From NCBI RefSeq assembly GCF_001642475.1, contig NW_019173945.1, forward strand, positions 248,001-312,000: a stretch of DNA of 64,000 nt. Direction: 5' to 3'. A model generated the notes under the pieces. It was not told the origin of the DNA, searched no databases, and saw nothing but the letters and a program-made list of their open reading frames with translations. The DNA comes from Fonsecaea monophora (lineage: Eukaryota; Ascomycota; Eurotiomycetes; Chaetothyriales; Herpotrichiellaceae). Below are positions 1-10,433 of the stretch, one piece after another. The translations under genes and the position numbers were made by a program. The first letter of the stretch is position 1, and each line of letters begins with the position of its first letter.

Positions 1-325
1 AACCCTGCAAATCGCTGTCCTGCGTCATGGGCAACACCACGGAGTGATGTGCCGGCCACTGAAGAAACTCAATTCACCGTGTCGGCATGCCTTCCTCTGG
101 ACTGTGGATGATAGCAATGAGATACCGATGATGTGGCCTGCTGTCATTCACATATCGCTCCATTTCTCTTCGTCTTGCAGGAAACGGTTGAAAACACAAG
201 GTCCATTGACTAAAAATCCGACAATACCTAGGTAGCCAATTCTTCGACACTATTCCCAGCCAGCTAAGAGCCTATGCTACAGTGATCGGCTATCTTTCCC
301 CCCTCTCTACTTGCAAAGGGACAAT
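1..325. other. Left-edge intergenic sequence
   Basis: No convincing gene is visible. A 63-codon open frame near the start has no recognisable protein character. The right part is the likely promoter and leader of the SDR gene that starts at 326. Confidence 0.5.
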
Positions 326-1293
326 ATGCTGGAAGGACAGTCTAGAATCGTGATAAGCGGCGCCGGTCAAGGTACAATTCCCTGTTCATCTTCGGCTGCT
401 CGGCTTGAAATTGGGTTGACCTTGATCTAGGCATCGGGAGAGCAATGGCCCGTCATTTTGCATCTCGTGGCCATAAAATCTTCATCATTGACCTCAACGA
501 AGACAATATCCGACACACCGCTGAGGAGCATTTGAAAGAACACTCGGACCGTGTGGGGTGGTCTAAATGCGATCTTCGGAGCGTCGAAGATATCCGCTCC
601 ACGGTCCAGAAAGCAGTCAAGTTTCTCGACAACCGTATCGACTTTTTGATCAACAACGCAGGCATCTCCAATCCTTACTGGCCCGACGGGAAGACCATGG
701 CAGACGAATCAGTTCTGGATAAGTGGCAGGCATATGTCGAGACCAACCTCACAGGCCCCTTCGTCATGTCTCAAGCATGTATTCCTTTCATGAAAGTCGA
801 ACAGCAAGAGGACAAGAAAAAACTTCCCGGTTCCAAGGTTGGCAGTGCAGGACCCTGTATCATCCATGTCAGTAGCTTCCGCGCCTTGATCTCAGACCCT
901 AACCAGGAAGGCTACGCTTCGACCAAAGGTAACGTGAAATTCCACCATTCCTCCTTCGTGCACAATATCCTGAAAACTAATGACTGACGCGTCCACACAG
1001 CCGGGCTGCTCGGGCTTACCCAGAGTATGGCCGTTTCCCTTCAGACCTTCGGCATTCGAGTCAATATGGTCTCACCAGGGCGGATCAAGGTAACGCATGA
1101 GAATCCTGAAGCCGACGAGCAGGGAAAGGACTGGTCCGTGGAAGAAGACGATGTCAATGTACACCCCACCAATCGACCCGGGTTGCCAGAGGATATTACT
1201 GAGGCGTGTGAATACCTGATGGGCGCGGGATTTGTGACGGGCCAGAATTTAATTGTCGATGGTGGTGTGAGCAAGGTAAAGGGCAAGGCGTGA
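326..1293 (+). CDS. Short-chain dehydrogenase/reductase (SDR)
   Basis: Probable NAD(P)-dependent oxidoreductase acting on a carbonyl or alcohol; the substrate is unknown. Three exons, 326..371, 431..928 and 1001..1293, joined through GT-AG introns of 59 and 72 bases, encode 278 residues, a normal classical-SDR length. Splicing intron 1 builds the cofactor loop GAGQGIGRAM near residue 12, which supports the ATG at 326. An acidic residue ends strand beta-2 (IIDLNEDN), which suggests NAD(H) preference. NNAG follows at the usual place, then a Ser of VSSF, then YASTK, with the catalytic Tyr/Lys at the exon 2/3 junction. The C-terminal FVTGQNLIVDGG is typical of the family. A questin-oxidase-like gene lies 0.7 kb downstream on the same strand, so the two may share a pathway; that is inference. 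Confidence 0.9.
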
Positions 1294-2006
1294 AGACCTC
1301 ATCCTTGTAAGTACGGCAAGGATGCCAGGACCAATGACTCCCATATCACAACAACAAGGAAAAGGTGCTATGTAGGATGATGAGCATGGTTACAATCATT
1401 ACAGGCAACTTCCCGAGAGCGCTTCTGTAATCGATGGGATTTGTTCTCAAGGTAGCACATCTAGCGCATTGACCATGATCCCTCAAAGACAGACATGCCG
1501 GGAGGCTGCAGGCAAACACGGATCAATATAGGACCGTGTGGTATTGGGGTTGGACGGCCTCGGAATGAAAAGAAGCCGAGCTCAATCAGGGAATGGCTGC
1601 TCGTTTGTAAAGCCGAAGGACTCGTCTATTGCTTACCCAACCACAAGATCGAGACCATTCGGTGCCGTAATCCCCTCTCGATGGTATGAATTCTTGGTGC
1701 CACTATCATCCCCGGATTTCGAATACGATGCCCCAGGGTCAGTCGCCAAAGTATTTTATTGGTTAAACCAGGTGCCAGCTGACCTCATTGCTCACAGGCT
1801 GAATTGCAAGGTCAACAAGGATCGACCTTTTATAAATAGGGATGCTGAGAAATATAGGATGAGAAAGAGATGGGAAGTTGTCCTCAGTATCGATGCTTGT
1901 CCGATACTATTCTACCCGGATCACCTCTGTGTCGCCATTGACATTGACCAAACTGCGCCCTGCCTCAACAACATCTCCGTGGCGTCAATTGCCAACACGA
2001 CGGACT
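1294..2006. promoter_or_regulatory. Intergenic region with TATA-like box upstream of the questin-oxidase-like gene
   Basis: No gene is seen. A strong TATA-like sequence, TATAAATAGG, begins at 1831, about 175 bases before the chosen start at 2007. Overlapping open frames here run into the coding exon and are probably leader sequence rather than protein. Confidence 0.4.
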
Positions 2007-3371
2007 ATGGCTACGGCATCTCACATCGAGTTGAATCCTGCCCACGCAGGAGTCTACCATACCCCAGATATAACAACAGCATCCGGCAAAATTGGAAGCC
2101 AGCTTCTTCAGGAAAATCACGACAACTACCACATCTACTTCAACAATAGTGGCTTCCACAACCACATCGTTCACCATCTCTTAACCATCTACGCCCTGGG
2201 AGCCTCTCCCGAAGAGATCCAGAAGGCCTTTGATATTAACAAGTCTTATCAGAGACCCCAGTATCCGGTGAACCAAGGGGAAGTCGAGATCCTTGCAGAC
2301 CAGGACAAATTCAAGGGGTTCTTGGGCAAGGAGAAATATTTCCATGACTTTGAGGTCTTCTTCCAAAACGAGGTTGAGCAGAAGGGCTGGGAGAATGTCA
2401 TCAACGAGCACGTCTTTGCGCGGAATGAACACGCTGAGAGGATGCTTGTCAGAATGTTCGCCGGTGAGTTGCACATTAGTCGATCAGGAGATTAGTACTG
2501 ACGACTTCCAGGCTTCTTGCATCCCTTGATCCACCTTGGGTTTGGCGTCGAGTTCAAGCAGCCAGCCATCATCGTTGAAGCGCTTGCTCAGGCAGCAGTA
2601 CACGATGGGTGGACCGGGGAATTCCTTCACGCCGCCGAGGACGCTGCGAAAGGGAATACTACGTCGAAAAGCTTGGTGCAGCTTCTTCACGAGGCCCGTG
2701 CAAATGAACAGCTCCGCAAATCAGCCCACTGGGAGGATGGCAACAAAGTCCGAGATGGTGTCTTGCGCCGTGCGCCCGATGAAATGATATCACTGGCGTC
2801 TCAGTGGCACGTCAGACCTGATGAGCTGGAGCAAAAGACAGCCGAAATGATCAATGCGGCCGTTTATTTCACAGGCGCAGCACAGAAGCCCACCAAGCAG
2901 GTCAAGTTCGACTTCTTCTACATGCACTGCGTCAACTCGTCCATCTTCTTCTCGGCATTCTTGAAGGAACCCTGGCTGAAGACGGAGGACAAGTGCAGGC
3001 TGCTAGAGTGGAAGGGCCGACTAGATCTTGCATTGTACGTGTCGCGAGGATGTCCGGAATTGTTGATCGACGAAATCAAGAACTATCGACCGAAGAAATC
3101 GAGCGACGGATGGACAGAGATTATACGTCGAGTGGACAGATTTCCCGACGACGGACATGCCAGTAAACTTGTCCGCGCCATCGCAAACAGCGAGCAAGTT
3201 TCCAAGCAGTACGAGAGCCAGGGGGACGACGTCTTTCCTATCAAAGGAGACATGTTCTTGAAGCTTGCCCACATGGCAATTGACTCGGTCGAAGCGAGTG
3301 AACCCACCTGGGTGAGATCTACGGGCTTTGACCAGGCGTGGGAGAAAGTGCCAGCCCGGGCGAAGCTGTAA
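2007..3371 (+). CDS. Questin oxidase-like protein (DUF4243 family)
   Basis: The protein resembles the fungal questin oxidase/AflY-type family. Known members catalyse oxidative (Baeyer-Villiger-type) ring opening of anthraquinones or hydroxylation of polyketide intermediates; the substrate here is unknown. Two exons, 2007..2463 and 2512..3371, flank a 48-base GTGAGT...CAG intron; the product is 438 residues, typical of the family. Recognisable features are the N-terminal histidine-rich stretch (NSGFHNHIVHHLL), the NEHAERML segment before the intron and FLHPLIHLGFGVEF immediately after it. The ATG at 2007 is chosen because the homologous part begins there; the frame stays open upstream to 1878. 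An SDR precedes it on the same strand. No polyketide synthase is in the window, so a stand-alone or degradative role is equally possible. Confidence 0.85.
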
Positions 3372-3714
3372 CTCCTTAGAATTTTGAAGCTTGTGCCTCT
3401 GTGTACCGAGTGCACTTGTGAATGTATCATTACTGTCTCCTCCCTCGCCTTGAACTTCCATTGAGTTCGACGGCCAATGTAGAAGCCGAACGAACACGCG
3501 TGATTTGAAGCCAATCATTGCAGACTCCACTGTCCATGGTGAGACCGACAACTTCCCCGCGTCAAGCAGTCATCGTCATCCTCGTCGTGCCACTCCAGGC
3601 ATCAACGACCTCGACTTTAGTTCGGTTCATCACGGCCTGAGAAGTGTTTGTTCCTGTTTCATCCCGCCTGGCCTCAACCCCTCGAACCATTCTCAAAGTA
3701 CCACTGCACGCAAA
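3372..3714. other. Intergenic sequence
   Basis: This holds the 3' end of the questin-oxidase-like gene and the probable leader of the next gene. An open frame from 3505 runs through it but looks like a pyrimidine-rich leader translated by chance. Confidence 0.4.
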
Positions 3715-5721
3715 GATGCCAGACGACAAGAAACCCGCCGACAACACTATGGCCCCTCCTCCCATGGACCCCTTCCCCACCTATCAGACTCCTTATCCTC
3801 GCCCCCCAAACAGAGACGACGAGAACCCATTCATCCTCTTCCGTCGCTTTGCCGACGAACAGTTCTCATCATTCTTCTCCGGTTTCCCACATCTGTTTGG
3901 CCTCTCTTCCTCCGGCCGCGGTGATCGCTTGAAGCAGGAAGTCGACGACTGATGCGGCAGAGACAGGAGTGGGAGGAAGGCTTCCGGAAGCAGTTTGAGC
4001 AAGAGATGGAGGAGATGAGACAGCAGTTGGAAAAGTCCAAGAATGAAGCCTGGAGGTCGATGGAGGACGCGTGGAGACAGCACTCGATGGAGAGTAGTCG
4101 CAGTGATACAACCGATAATACACCCTGGTGGACTCGGGGCAGGGCCGCCCGATGTCCAGCCTTGAACGGTCAAGAGGTCCAAAAGAATGCAGAAAAGTGT
4201 CCCGCTCTCTATGATGAGGCGGGACAGCCGAGGACGGAATTGGATGCCTACAATGCACTACCGCGGAGAGAGAATGACACACCAAAGCATGTGTTCGAGG
4301 CACCGGCTCACTCGTCGACCGAGAAGAATCCTTCCAGATCTTGGTTCTCTGCGCTTGGTTGGGACGGCAAGCAGAAGGAGAAGTATTTAACCACCAACGA
4401 CGACGACGCTGGCGATACCAAAGACAGTGCTCCGAGTGAGAAGGTTGTGTCTCCGCCCACGACATATTCGTTCTGGGCCGCCCGCAGGATGCAACCGTTC
4501 GAGAACACAGACGAGACAATCCCCTGGCTCATGCTCAGTCCGTACTCCCCAATTTACCTCTGCAACCCAAGACAACCACGACTTTTCAAAGTCAAGATGC
4601 AAGACTCGGAAGGCGTGCCATTCCATATCTCGGACGCCAAGTTCTTTGATAGATGGTACACGAGTGTGGACGAGAAGATGGCAAGACATAAACCCTGGGC
4701 TGACGCGTTTGAGGACTTGTTGAGCCTTCAGCAAACAGGAAAGATGGTGGACAGGGACAACTGGAATACTTGGCGGACCCCCAAGACTTGGATACACGAC
4801 ATGGTAAGCAGGGGCAGCTTTGGCAGTAGATGGGGCTTTAGCGAGCAAGGGATGCTGGTCAAGCGGGCGATCGACCCGAAGTCAACGGCTGCAGCGGTAT
4901 CTGCGCCAAATGTGGAAGACCGTTGTGCCAGGTGGCGCCGGAATCGTCAGTGTCGATACAACAAGACCACAGAAGAACCCACGCAGCCAGGAGAGCCATC
5001 GGAGGAGAGGAATCCTGCATCCAGCATTCCCATTGCTGCTGTCACTGAGGTAGCAGCTCCAGCCAACAATGAAGCTACACAGGAAGACTTTGAGTCAGCT
5101 GCTGTAGATTCTGTCACTCAGGAAGAGGGGGTTTCTCATCTTCCTACGACATCGTCTCCATCGACTTACTCGTACGACGCGGCCATTTCATCCTCCACCA
5201 ACAGTACTGATGTGCCCTCTGACAAGTCTGTGGTCGCAACTCTTACGACGATCCACACACGTACGTTGCCTGATGGCTCCGTCGAGTCCAGACGGATCTT
5301 GAAACGACGATTCTCAGATGGGACAGAAGAGACTAATGACGAAGTTTCGGTGACGAATATTTCCAACTCGAGCGAACTAGGCAACACAGAGGACAAAGCG
5401 ACACAAACTCTCCTCGCATCTGAATCGACCCAGTCACAATCATTCAAAGGCGAAGATCCAAGAGGACGCCAGAAAGATGCATATGGCTTTTACCGAGATC
5501 AATCACTTTTTGATGAGCCCGAAAAGAATGAGGAACTTCAACGACACCAAGATCAAGAGTCCACAGGGCCGAAACGTTTTCCTCGAAGGATACCAATTTT
5601 GACAGCCGAGACGGAACCAGAGCTGGAGCATGAGCCACAGCCTACGCCAGCGCAACAGCAAGACGGAAGCAACAACAGTGGGCGACCCAGACGGAGTGGC
5701 GGTGGGTGGTTCTGGAATTGA
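3715..5721 (+). CDS. Conserved hypothetical protein with coiled coil; reading frame changes near 3950
   Basis: I do not recognise a named family. The first part (ATG 3715) is proline-rich and contains ENPFILFRRFADEQFSSFF. It runs in one frame to a TGA at 3950. The second part is in another frame from 3952 to 5721 (589 codons): a charged coiled coil rich in Glu/Gln/Arg, then WRSMEDAWRQH, a central globular part containing LSPYSPIYL, and a C-terminal block (TLPDGSVESRRILKRRF) followed by a low-complexity acidic tail. Read with one extra base near 3949, the two parts join into a continuous coiled coil (EVDDLMRQRQEWEEG). Alternatively a poor-consensus intron (3882..3937 or 3895..3941) could join them. 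I cannot decide between a sequence error, a true frameshift and an odd intron. Confidence 0.6.
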
Positions 5722-7468
5722 TTGAACCCGAGGGGGCAATCAGTGTGAAGTCAAGCATGATATCATGGCACTCCTTCTCACTCTCAAAGGAAACTGAGGT
5801 TTGTAAGAGGCTTCCAACACAGACTGCGACTCTGACCTTCTTCCTCTGGTGCACTGCTTCAATTCAAAGAATTCCCTTCTTCTCGGAATGCTGTCACACG
5901 GGATGGTTTTGATATTGACGTTGACTACTGATTTGGATGGGTGAATGAATGAGTAAATGAATTAACGGTTGTATATGCATATAGTTTGTTTAGTTGGTTG
6001 ATCGATTGATTGGACATACTCCTCTCCGTCTATCTTGAATGGGCAATAGTCTATCATCCCTACGAGATACTTAGCACCACACCTATCTATATTCCACCTT
6101 CCGCTCTCTCTCTCTCTCTCTCTGTTCCTCTCTTCTACTCTCCCTCTCCCGGCACATATTTTTCCACGGAATATATGTAGGAGTCGTAATGCGCAATCAA
6201 GAGACGAAAACCGGGTCGTAAGACGAGGAAAAGCCTGGCGAGCCTGCCCCGTCCCTACATGCATAAGAGCCCTTAACGTCCCCTCTCAACTAGGTAGGTA
6301 CTTGGGCACCCTATGTATGTAGGTACTTATGGGCTGGTTGGCTGGCCATAAGGTACGTAGGGTGCTAGGTACGACTTTGCTAGGTATCCCAGGGTAGGCC
6401 TGGCTGGCTGGTTAGGTTGGATAGGTATATACATCAATACATACCTAGGTATTGTATGTACAGTACGTACCGAGGACACCGGGTCCTTGAGATACCACTC
6501 CCTACAGCAATCACCTACGTACTCGTTATGGATTATACGAGGTAGATAAAATCCCGAAGACGTCGACGATTGTCCTCGACATCTCATTCAGCGGCCATGG
6601 CCCGCTGTATCATATCATATCATGTCCATGTCCATGTCCATTTCCGTCCGGGGGAATTCACCGGTACGGGCACGTCGTATGTAGGTGTATATATATAGCA
6701 ATGAGCTATAAATAAATCACATACCGGGACGATGCATTCCGGCGAAGAAAGCCACCTGCAGGTCGGAGACCGGGAGGAATTTGCAGTATCTGCTCTCGTT
6801 GGCGTGTTTTATCTTCTTGTATCAAGTCAATCTTTGCCATTCACTGTCTCTACCTCCGCTACTGCAAAAGTCTTCCTGAGTCATGCTGTGCTACATACCT
6901 ACATAGGTATGCTATGCTGCCCGATACCATGCCATGCCATGCACCGCTATGTACGTAAATTTCAGGCAAGAATAGAAGTGATAAGGCAGCCAAACAGAAA
7001 GAAATCCAGCAAACAAGCAACATGGAGGCATTCACGCGCGGGATTCCTGGCGGAAATATGTCGATCCAGTCCCCAATGCCGTTGTTGCTGCTGCACAGTT
7101 CCCAAACCAAGTTGTCGAATATCCTTGGAACGATCAAATCGAAACAAGACACGTCGCTGTGGCGCCAGAACAAAACTCGCTCAGCCATGCGATGCGCTGC
7201 TCGAAATACAGAAAGAATAGAGTCAAACCCACAAACTCCATAGACATGAAATCATCCGAAGTCGTCCAACTTCCCAATGCCTGGCATATCGCTCTTCCTC
7301 ACTCGTTCATCATATCATTCTCGTATTGCATCATGCTTCAAATCGACTCACCACGATCCCGACTCAAACAATCAACAGTCGTGTCTCATCAGCCAAAGGT
7401 GTCTGCCGTCATTCCCTCTTCATGCACTTGGCTTTAGCCTGGCTTCAAGTGGTTTCCTCATAGGTCGA
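5722..7468. other. Long 3'-3' intergenic region, no supported gene
   Basis: This 1.7-kb stretch lies between two convergent genes. It holds a (CT) microsatellite at 6104-6123, many copies of TAGGTA/TACCTA between about 6285 and 6480, and short CATGTC repeats near 6620. TATA-like sequences at about 6690-6715 precede a 162-codon open frame (6732..7220) whose protein is Cys/Ser/Arg-rich and unlike any family I know; I do not call it a gene. Confidence 0.5.
6104..6123. repeat. (CT)10 microsatellite
   Basis: A perfect CT dinucleotide run lies in the intergenic region, followed by further imperfect pyrimidine-rich sequence. Confidence 0.9.
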
Positions 7469-9397
7469 CTAGAAAACATCGTCAGGCCATTCCCAGTTCT
7501 CCTTTTGCATTACCTGCATCTGCATCGTGGCAACGTGATTGATCTTCATCCCCTTAATGCCCACAGCTTCATTCCCGGGCTTCATCTCTGATGCTAATTT
7601 TGGGAGAGCCATATCATTCGTCGGGCGTTGGTTTTCTTTCCGTGCCTGTACTGTCCCGGTTTCCTCGTCTTCTTCGAGAATGGCAGAGAATGGATGCGAA
7701 AACCCCTCTCCCCGGACAACAGACGGACGTCGGCGCTGCTTCTGTACATTGTGCTTTGGCTGGTCATTGGTACCTGAAGTTGGCATTACACCCGAATTGC
7801 CATTTCCCCTGTTCTTAGCGTGGTCCTGATTTGTGGTGTTGCTCAATGTCTTCAATGCTGCACGCTCCGGCAATGCTGGGACAGGGGGGACTGCTGTCAC
7901 AGATTGTTTTCGGCTCTGTTTCTTTGCGGAGGCTTTGGGAGTGGAGCCATCATCCTCGTGGACTGCTCCAGGAGTCAGGGGATGCTGCAGGGAAGCCGAT
8001 GCTGTTGGCTGGGGAGTCTTCTCTTGCTGCCTCTGTCTCAATAAAGCTCGAAGTTGTTGATTCTCCTTCTCCAGTTCCCGACGAGTTGGTCGTTTATGAT
8101 GATCGAGATCTCTATGCCCATCAGACCACTCAGAGTCAGAGGCGTTCAATTTTGATGGAGATTGACTGAGAATTCTGCTATGGTTTGATGTTGGCTTGCC
8201 CTGCGATTGGTTGCGAGTCGCGGCTAACATCTCTTGTGAAATTTCATCGCCAGTTGTTGCTGTAGCTAGGCCCACGTTGGACTTCCTCCTCTTCATGCCA
8301 AATTGTTGGGCGTATGCTTCCTCTGCGCGTCTCTTTCGATCATTGAGGACCTCAAGGTCGTTGCCGTGATTCGATGCCGTAGATTTCTTTTCTGGACTTC
8401 CTGACCCGTCTATTGTCTTCTTCTTGTCACCATGGAGGTTCCAGAGCGACATGCTTTTCCTCAGGCCATTCTTTTTCTTTGCCGTTGGTTCTCCTTCGTC
8501 CCTAGTTGTGTTCTCTTTTGGCTTGGCTTTGGCTCCAAACTTGAAAAGACGTTGCTTGAGGGTCGGGGCAATCGCGGTTTCTGGTTTGAACTCGTTCAAA
8601 TCGATAGAGGATCGCTGTGGTGACGCCCGTGGGGTAGAGTCATCCCCTGATTCAGCTTCAGAGCAACTGGTGATTGAACTATTCTCGTGCCATGTAGAAG
8701 ACACTCCAGCAGACCGGGCATTCATACTCCCCTCTGCAAACTTTGACGGTCGTGTAGGTTCATCTCCATGTCCAAAGCCGGAATTGGCATTTTCGATTGT
8801 CAAGTGCGAGGGATCAAATGTTGGCCCTCGACTAGTTTTTGGTCTCTCGTTCACATCCACCAAACCAGCCAGGGGAGCAAATGGACGCAGTTCCCTCAGT
8901 TGTTTGCTAGGTTGCAAAATCGGACTCTGTGAACTGGGCGGTTGTAAAAAGAAGACATCGTCTGTCAAGGGTATAGTTGCTCTGGAAGGTGATGGTCTAC
9001 TCCAGGCCTCCCGCTCTTCCTTGATAAAGTATGGCTCATTGTGGGTGTTGTTGAACGTCTTCAATATCGGGTCTCTATTTTCCCACGTTGGACTCGACCT
9101 GGTATTACTTCTCGGGGATTGAGTTTCGCGGAACGAGACACGTAAACTGGAAACATGTTGCAGCTCTGATGATCTCTTGGGGCTCGCGGACGCGCTTCGA
9201 GGAGGAGATGCGGTCTGGTCACTCAACGTCCGTACATGTGCTTGGAACCTCTGTCGAGGTGATAGCGAAGGAGAAGACGCCGTTTCTGAGGGATTGGGAC
9301 ACGAGTCGTGGGAGAGGTGCGCAGGTGCCGGAGCCCGGGATGGAGCCATCATTGACTGCGTCTGTGATAAGAGATGGGCGAACTCGAGACGATTCAT
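7469..9397 (-). CDS. Probable spindle pole body-associated protein (Cut12-like)
   Basis: This single-exon gene of 642 residues starts at an ATG whose complement is 9395-9397. The protein is mostly disordered: Ser/Pro-rich in the first 250 residues with many SPR/SPK-type potential CDK sites. A basic block follows near residue 280 (LKQRLFKFGAKAKPKE), then KKNGLRKSMSLWNLHG, a charged helix with KRRAEEAYAQQFGMKRRK, and a coiled-coil stretch (RRELEKENQQLRALLRQRQ) near residue 440. It ends in a conserved-looking NWEWPDDVF. The architecture and the tail match my recollection of fungal Cut12-domain proteins that anchor at the spindle pole body during mitotic entry, but I could not check by search. 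If that is wrong, it remains a conserved disordered coiled-coil protein. It is divergent from the regulator gene at 10434. Confidence 0.6.
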   Translation of the reverse strand: MNRLEFAHLLSQTQSMMAPSRAPAPAHLSHDSCPNPSETASSPSLSPRQRFQAHVRTLSDQTASPPRSASASPKRSSELQHVSSLRVSFRETQSPRSNTRSSPTWENRDPILKTFNNTHNEPYFIKEEREAWSRPSPSRATIPLTDDVFFLQPPSSQSPILQPSKQLRELRPFAPLAGLVDVNERPKTSRGPTFDPSHLTIENANSGFGHGDEPTRPSKFAEGSMNARSAGVSSTWHENSSITSCSEAESGDDSTPRASPQRSSIDLNEFKPETAIAPTLKQRLFKFGAKAKPKENTTRDEGEPTAKKKNGLRKSMSLWNLHGDKKKTIDGSGSPEKKSTASNHGNDLEVLNDRKRRAEEAYAQQFGMKRRKSNVGLATATTGDEISQEMLAATRNQSQGKPTSNHSRILSQSPSKLNASDSEWSDGHRDLDHHKRPTRRELEKENQQLRALLRQRQQEKTPQPTASASLQHPLTPGAVHEDDGSTPKASAKKQSRKQSVTAVPPVPALPERAALKTLSNTTNQDHAKNRGNGNSGVMPTSGTNDQPKHNVQKQRRRPSVVRGEGFSHPFSAILEEDEETGTVQARKENQRPTNDMALPKLASEMKPGNEAVGIKGMKINHVATMQMQVMQKENWEWPDDVF

Positions 9398-10433
9398 GGT
9401 GATGCAGTACCGATTATGCCATTACAATTATTGCTAATAGTGCAGAGACCATGCAAAAATAACACCCGTCAGCCGCTCACTGACCTGTACAAAGAAGATA
9501 ATGGTTGAGTATTGGTGAAGTGAGAATTGACTGGTTTGTTTACAGTTGCCACGACACACTCCACGCAACATGCACCATGCGGCATGCACCAGGGGACATT
9601 TGGGACATTTGGGAAATTGGTGGGGCGTTGATTGGCACTGACGGGTGCCGAGACCAAGCACCACCAGGCACTTCACGCAGCTTGTCAGCTCCCGACTGGT
9701 GGCGCTGGTGGGTGACTGGGGATGATTCCTTGGGGATCGACCGCCCGCAGCATCATCGCTCAAGCCCTATGAGGTCAATTGCGGCACCCCAAAGCACCAA
9801 AAGTAAACTTTGTTTGGGTGGGAACAAGCCTTCTCTGTTTTCGGTAGGTGACCATCTAACAAACCTGGGAGGCATACGAGTCCATATAAGCCCGACAGAC
9901 CCGAGGATCCTTCAGCTTTAATTCGCCCCCAGGGCCTAGGCCTTGGACCACTTAATTCAGCAGCTTCCCTCCCCCTCTCCTCCGCCCTCGTGGGGGCTAA
10001 AACTGGCCATCCCCATTGCATGATCACCCTGCAACTATTCGGTGCAAGGGCTCCCAAAGTACTCCTCCCACATGGCCGCCATGAAGTAATCATCTATGGC
10101 TTTCGGGGATTGTCCATCTGTGCATGCGACTTGTCCGACTTGTAATTCTGTCCTCCCTCCACCGCGACTCGACTCGTGCTTACCGGATACTTAATTATCA
10201 TCTCACGCCGACTGTGTTGCGAGTTCAAGTGGCACTTACTCCTCTGCGCTCTAGAGGATGAGATTCCGGTTGTCCAGATACTGGAACAAGAATGATCATG
10301 CTCAGGCGAGCAACTGCTTGAACCTCCTTCCATGACTGCCCTTCTCACCACAAGATGAGTATCATCCTGTACCTCGCGCGAGAAACACTCTGTTCCTGCT
10401 GGCATCCTCTATCCACTTGATCACTTGATAGCA
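9398..10433. promoter_or_regulatory. Divergent promoter region between the Cut12-like gene and a Zn2Cys6 regulator
   Basis: About 1 kb separates two divergent starts. No coding sequence is convincing. A short tandem of GGACATTTGGGACATTTGGG lies near 9595-9615. No operator can be assigned from sequence alone. Confidence 0.45.

Noticed and set aside
6732..7220. 162-codon open frame preceded by TATA-like sequences
   Set aside because: The translation is Cys/Ser/Arg-rich without domains, spans a low-complexity region and has no splice partners; the TATA words alone do not make a gene.
8424..9122. 232-codon plus-strand frame opposite the Cut12-like gene
   Set aside because: It lies entirely antisense to a longer, better supported frame and lacks domain features.
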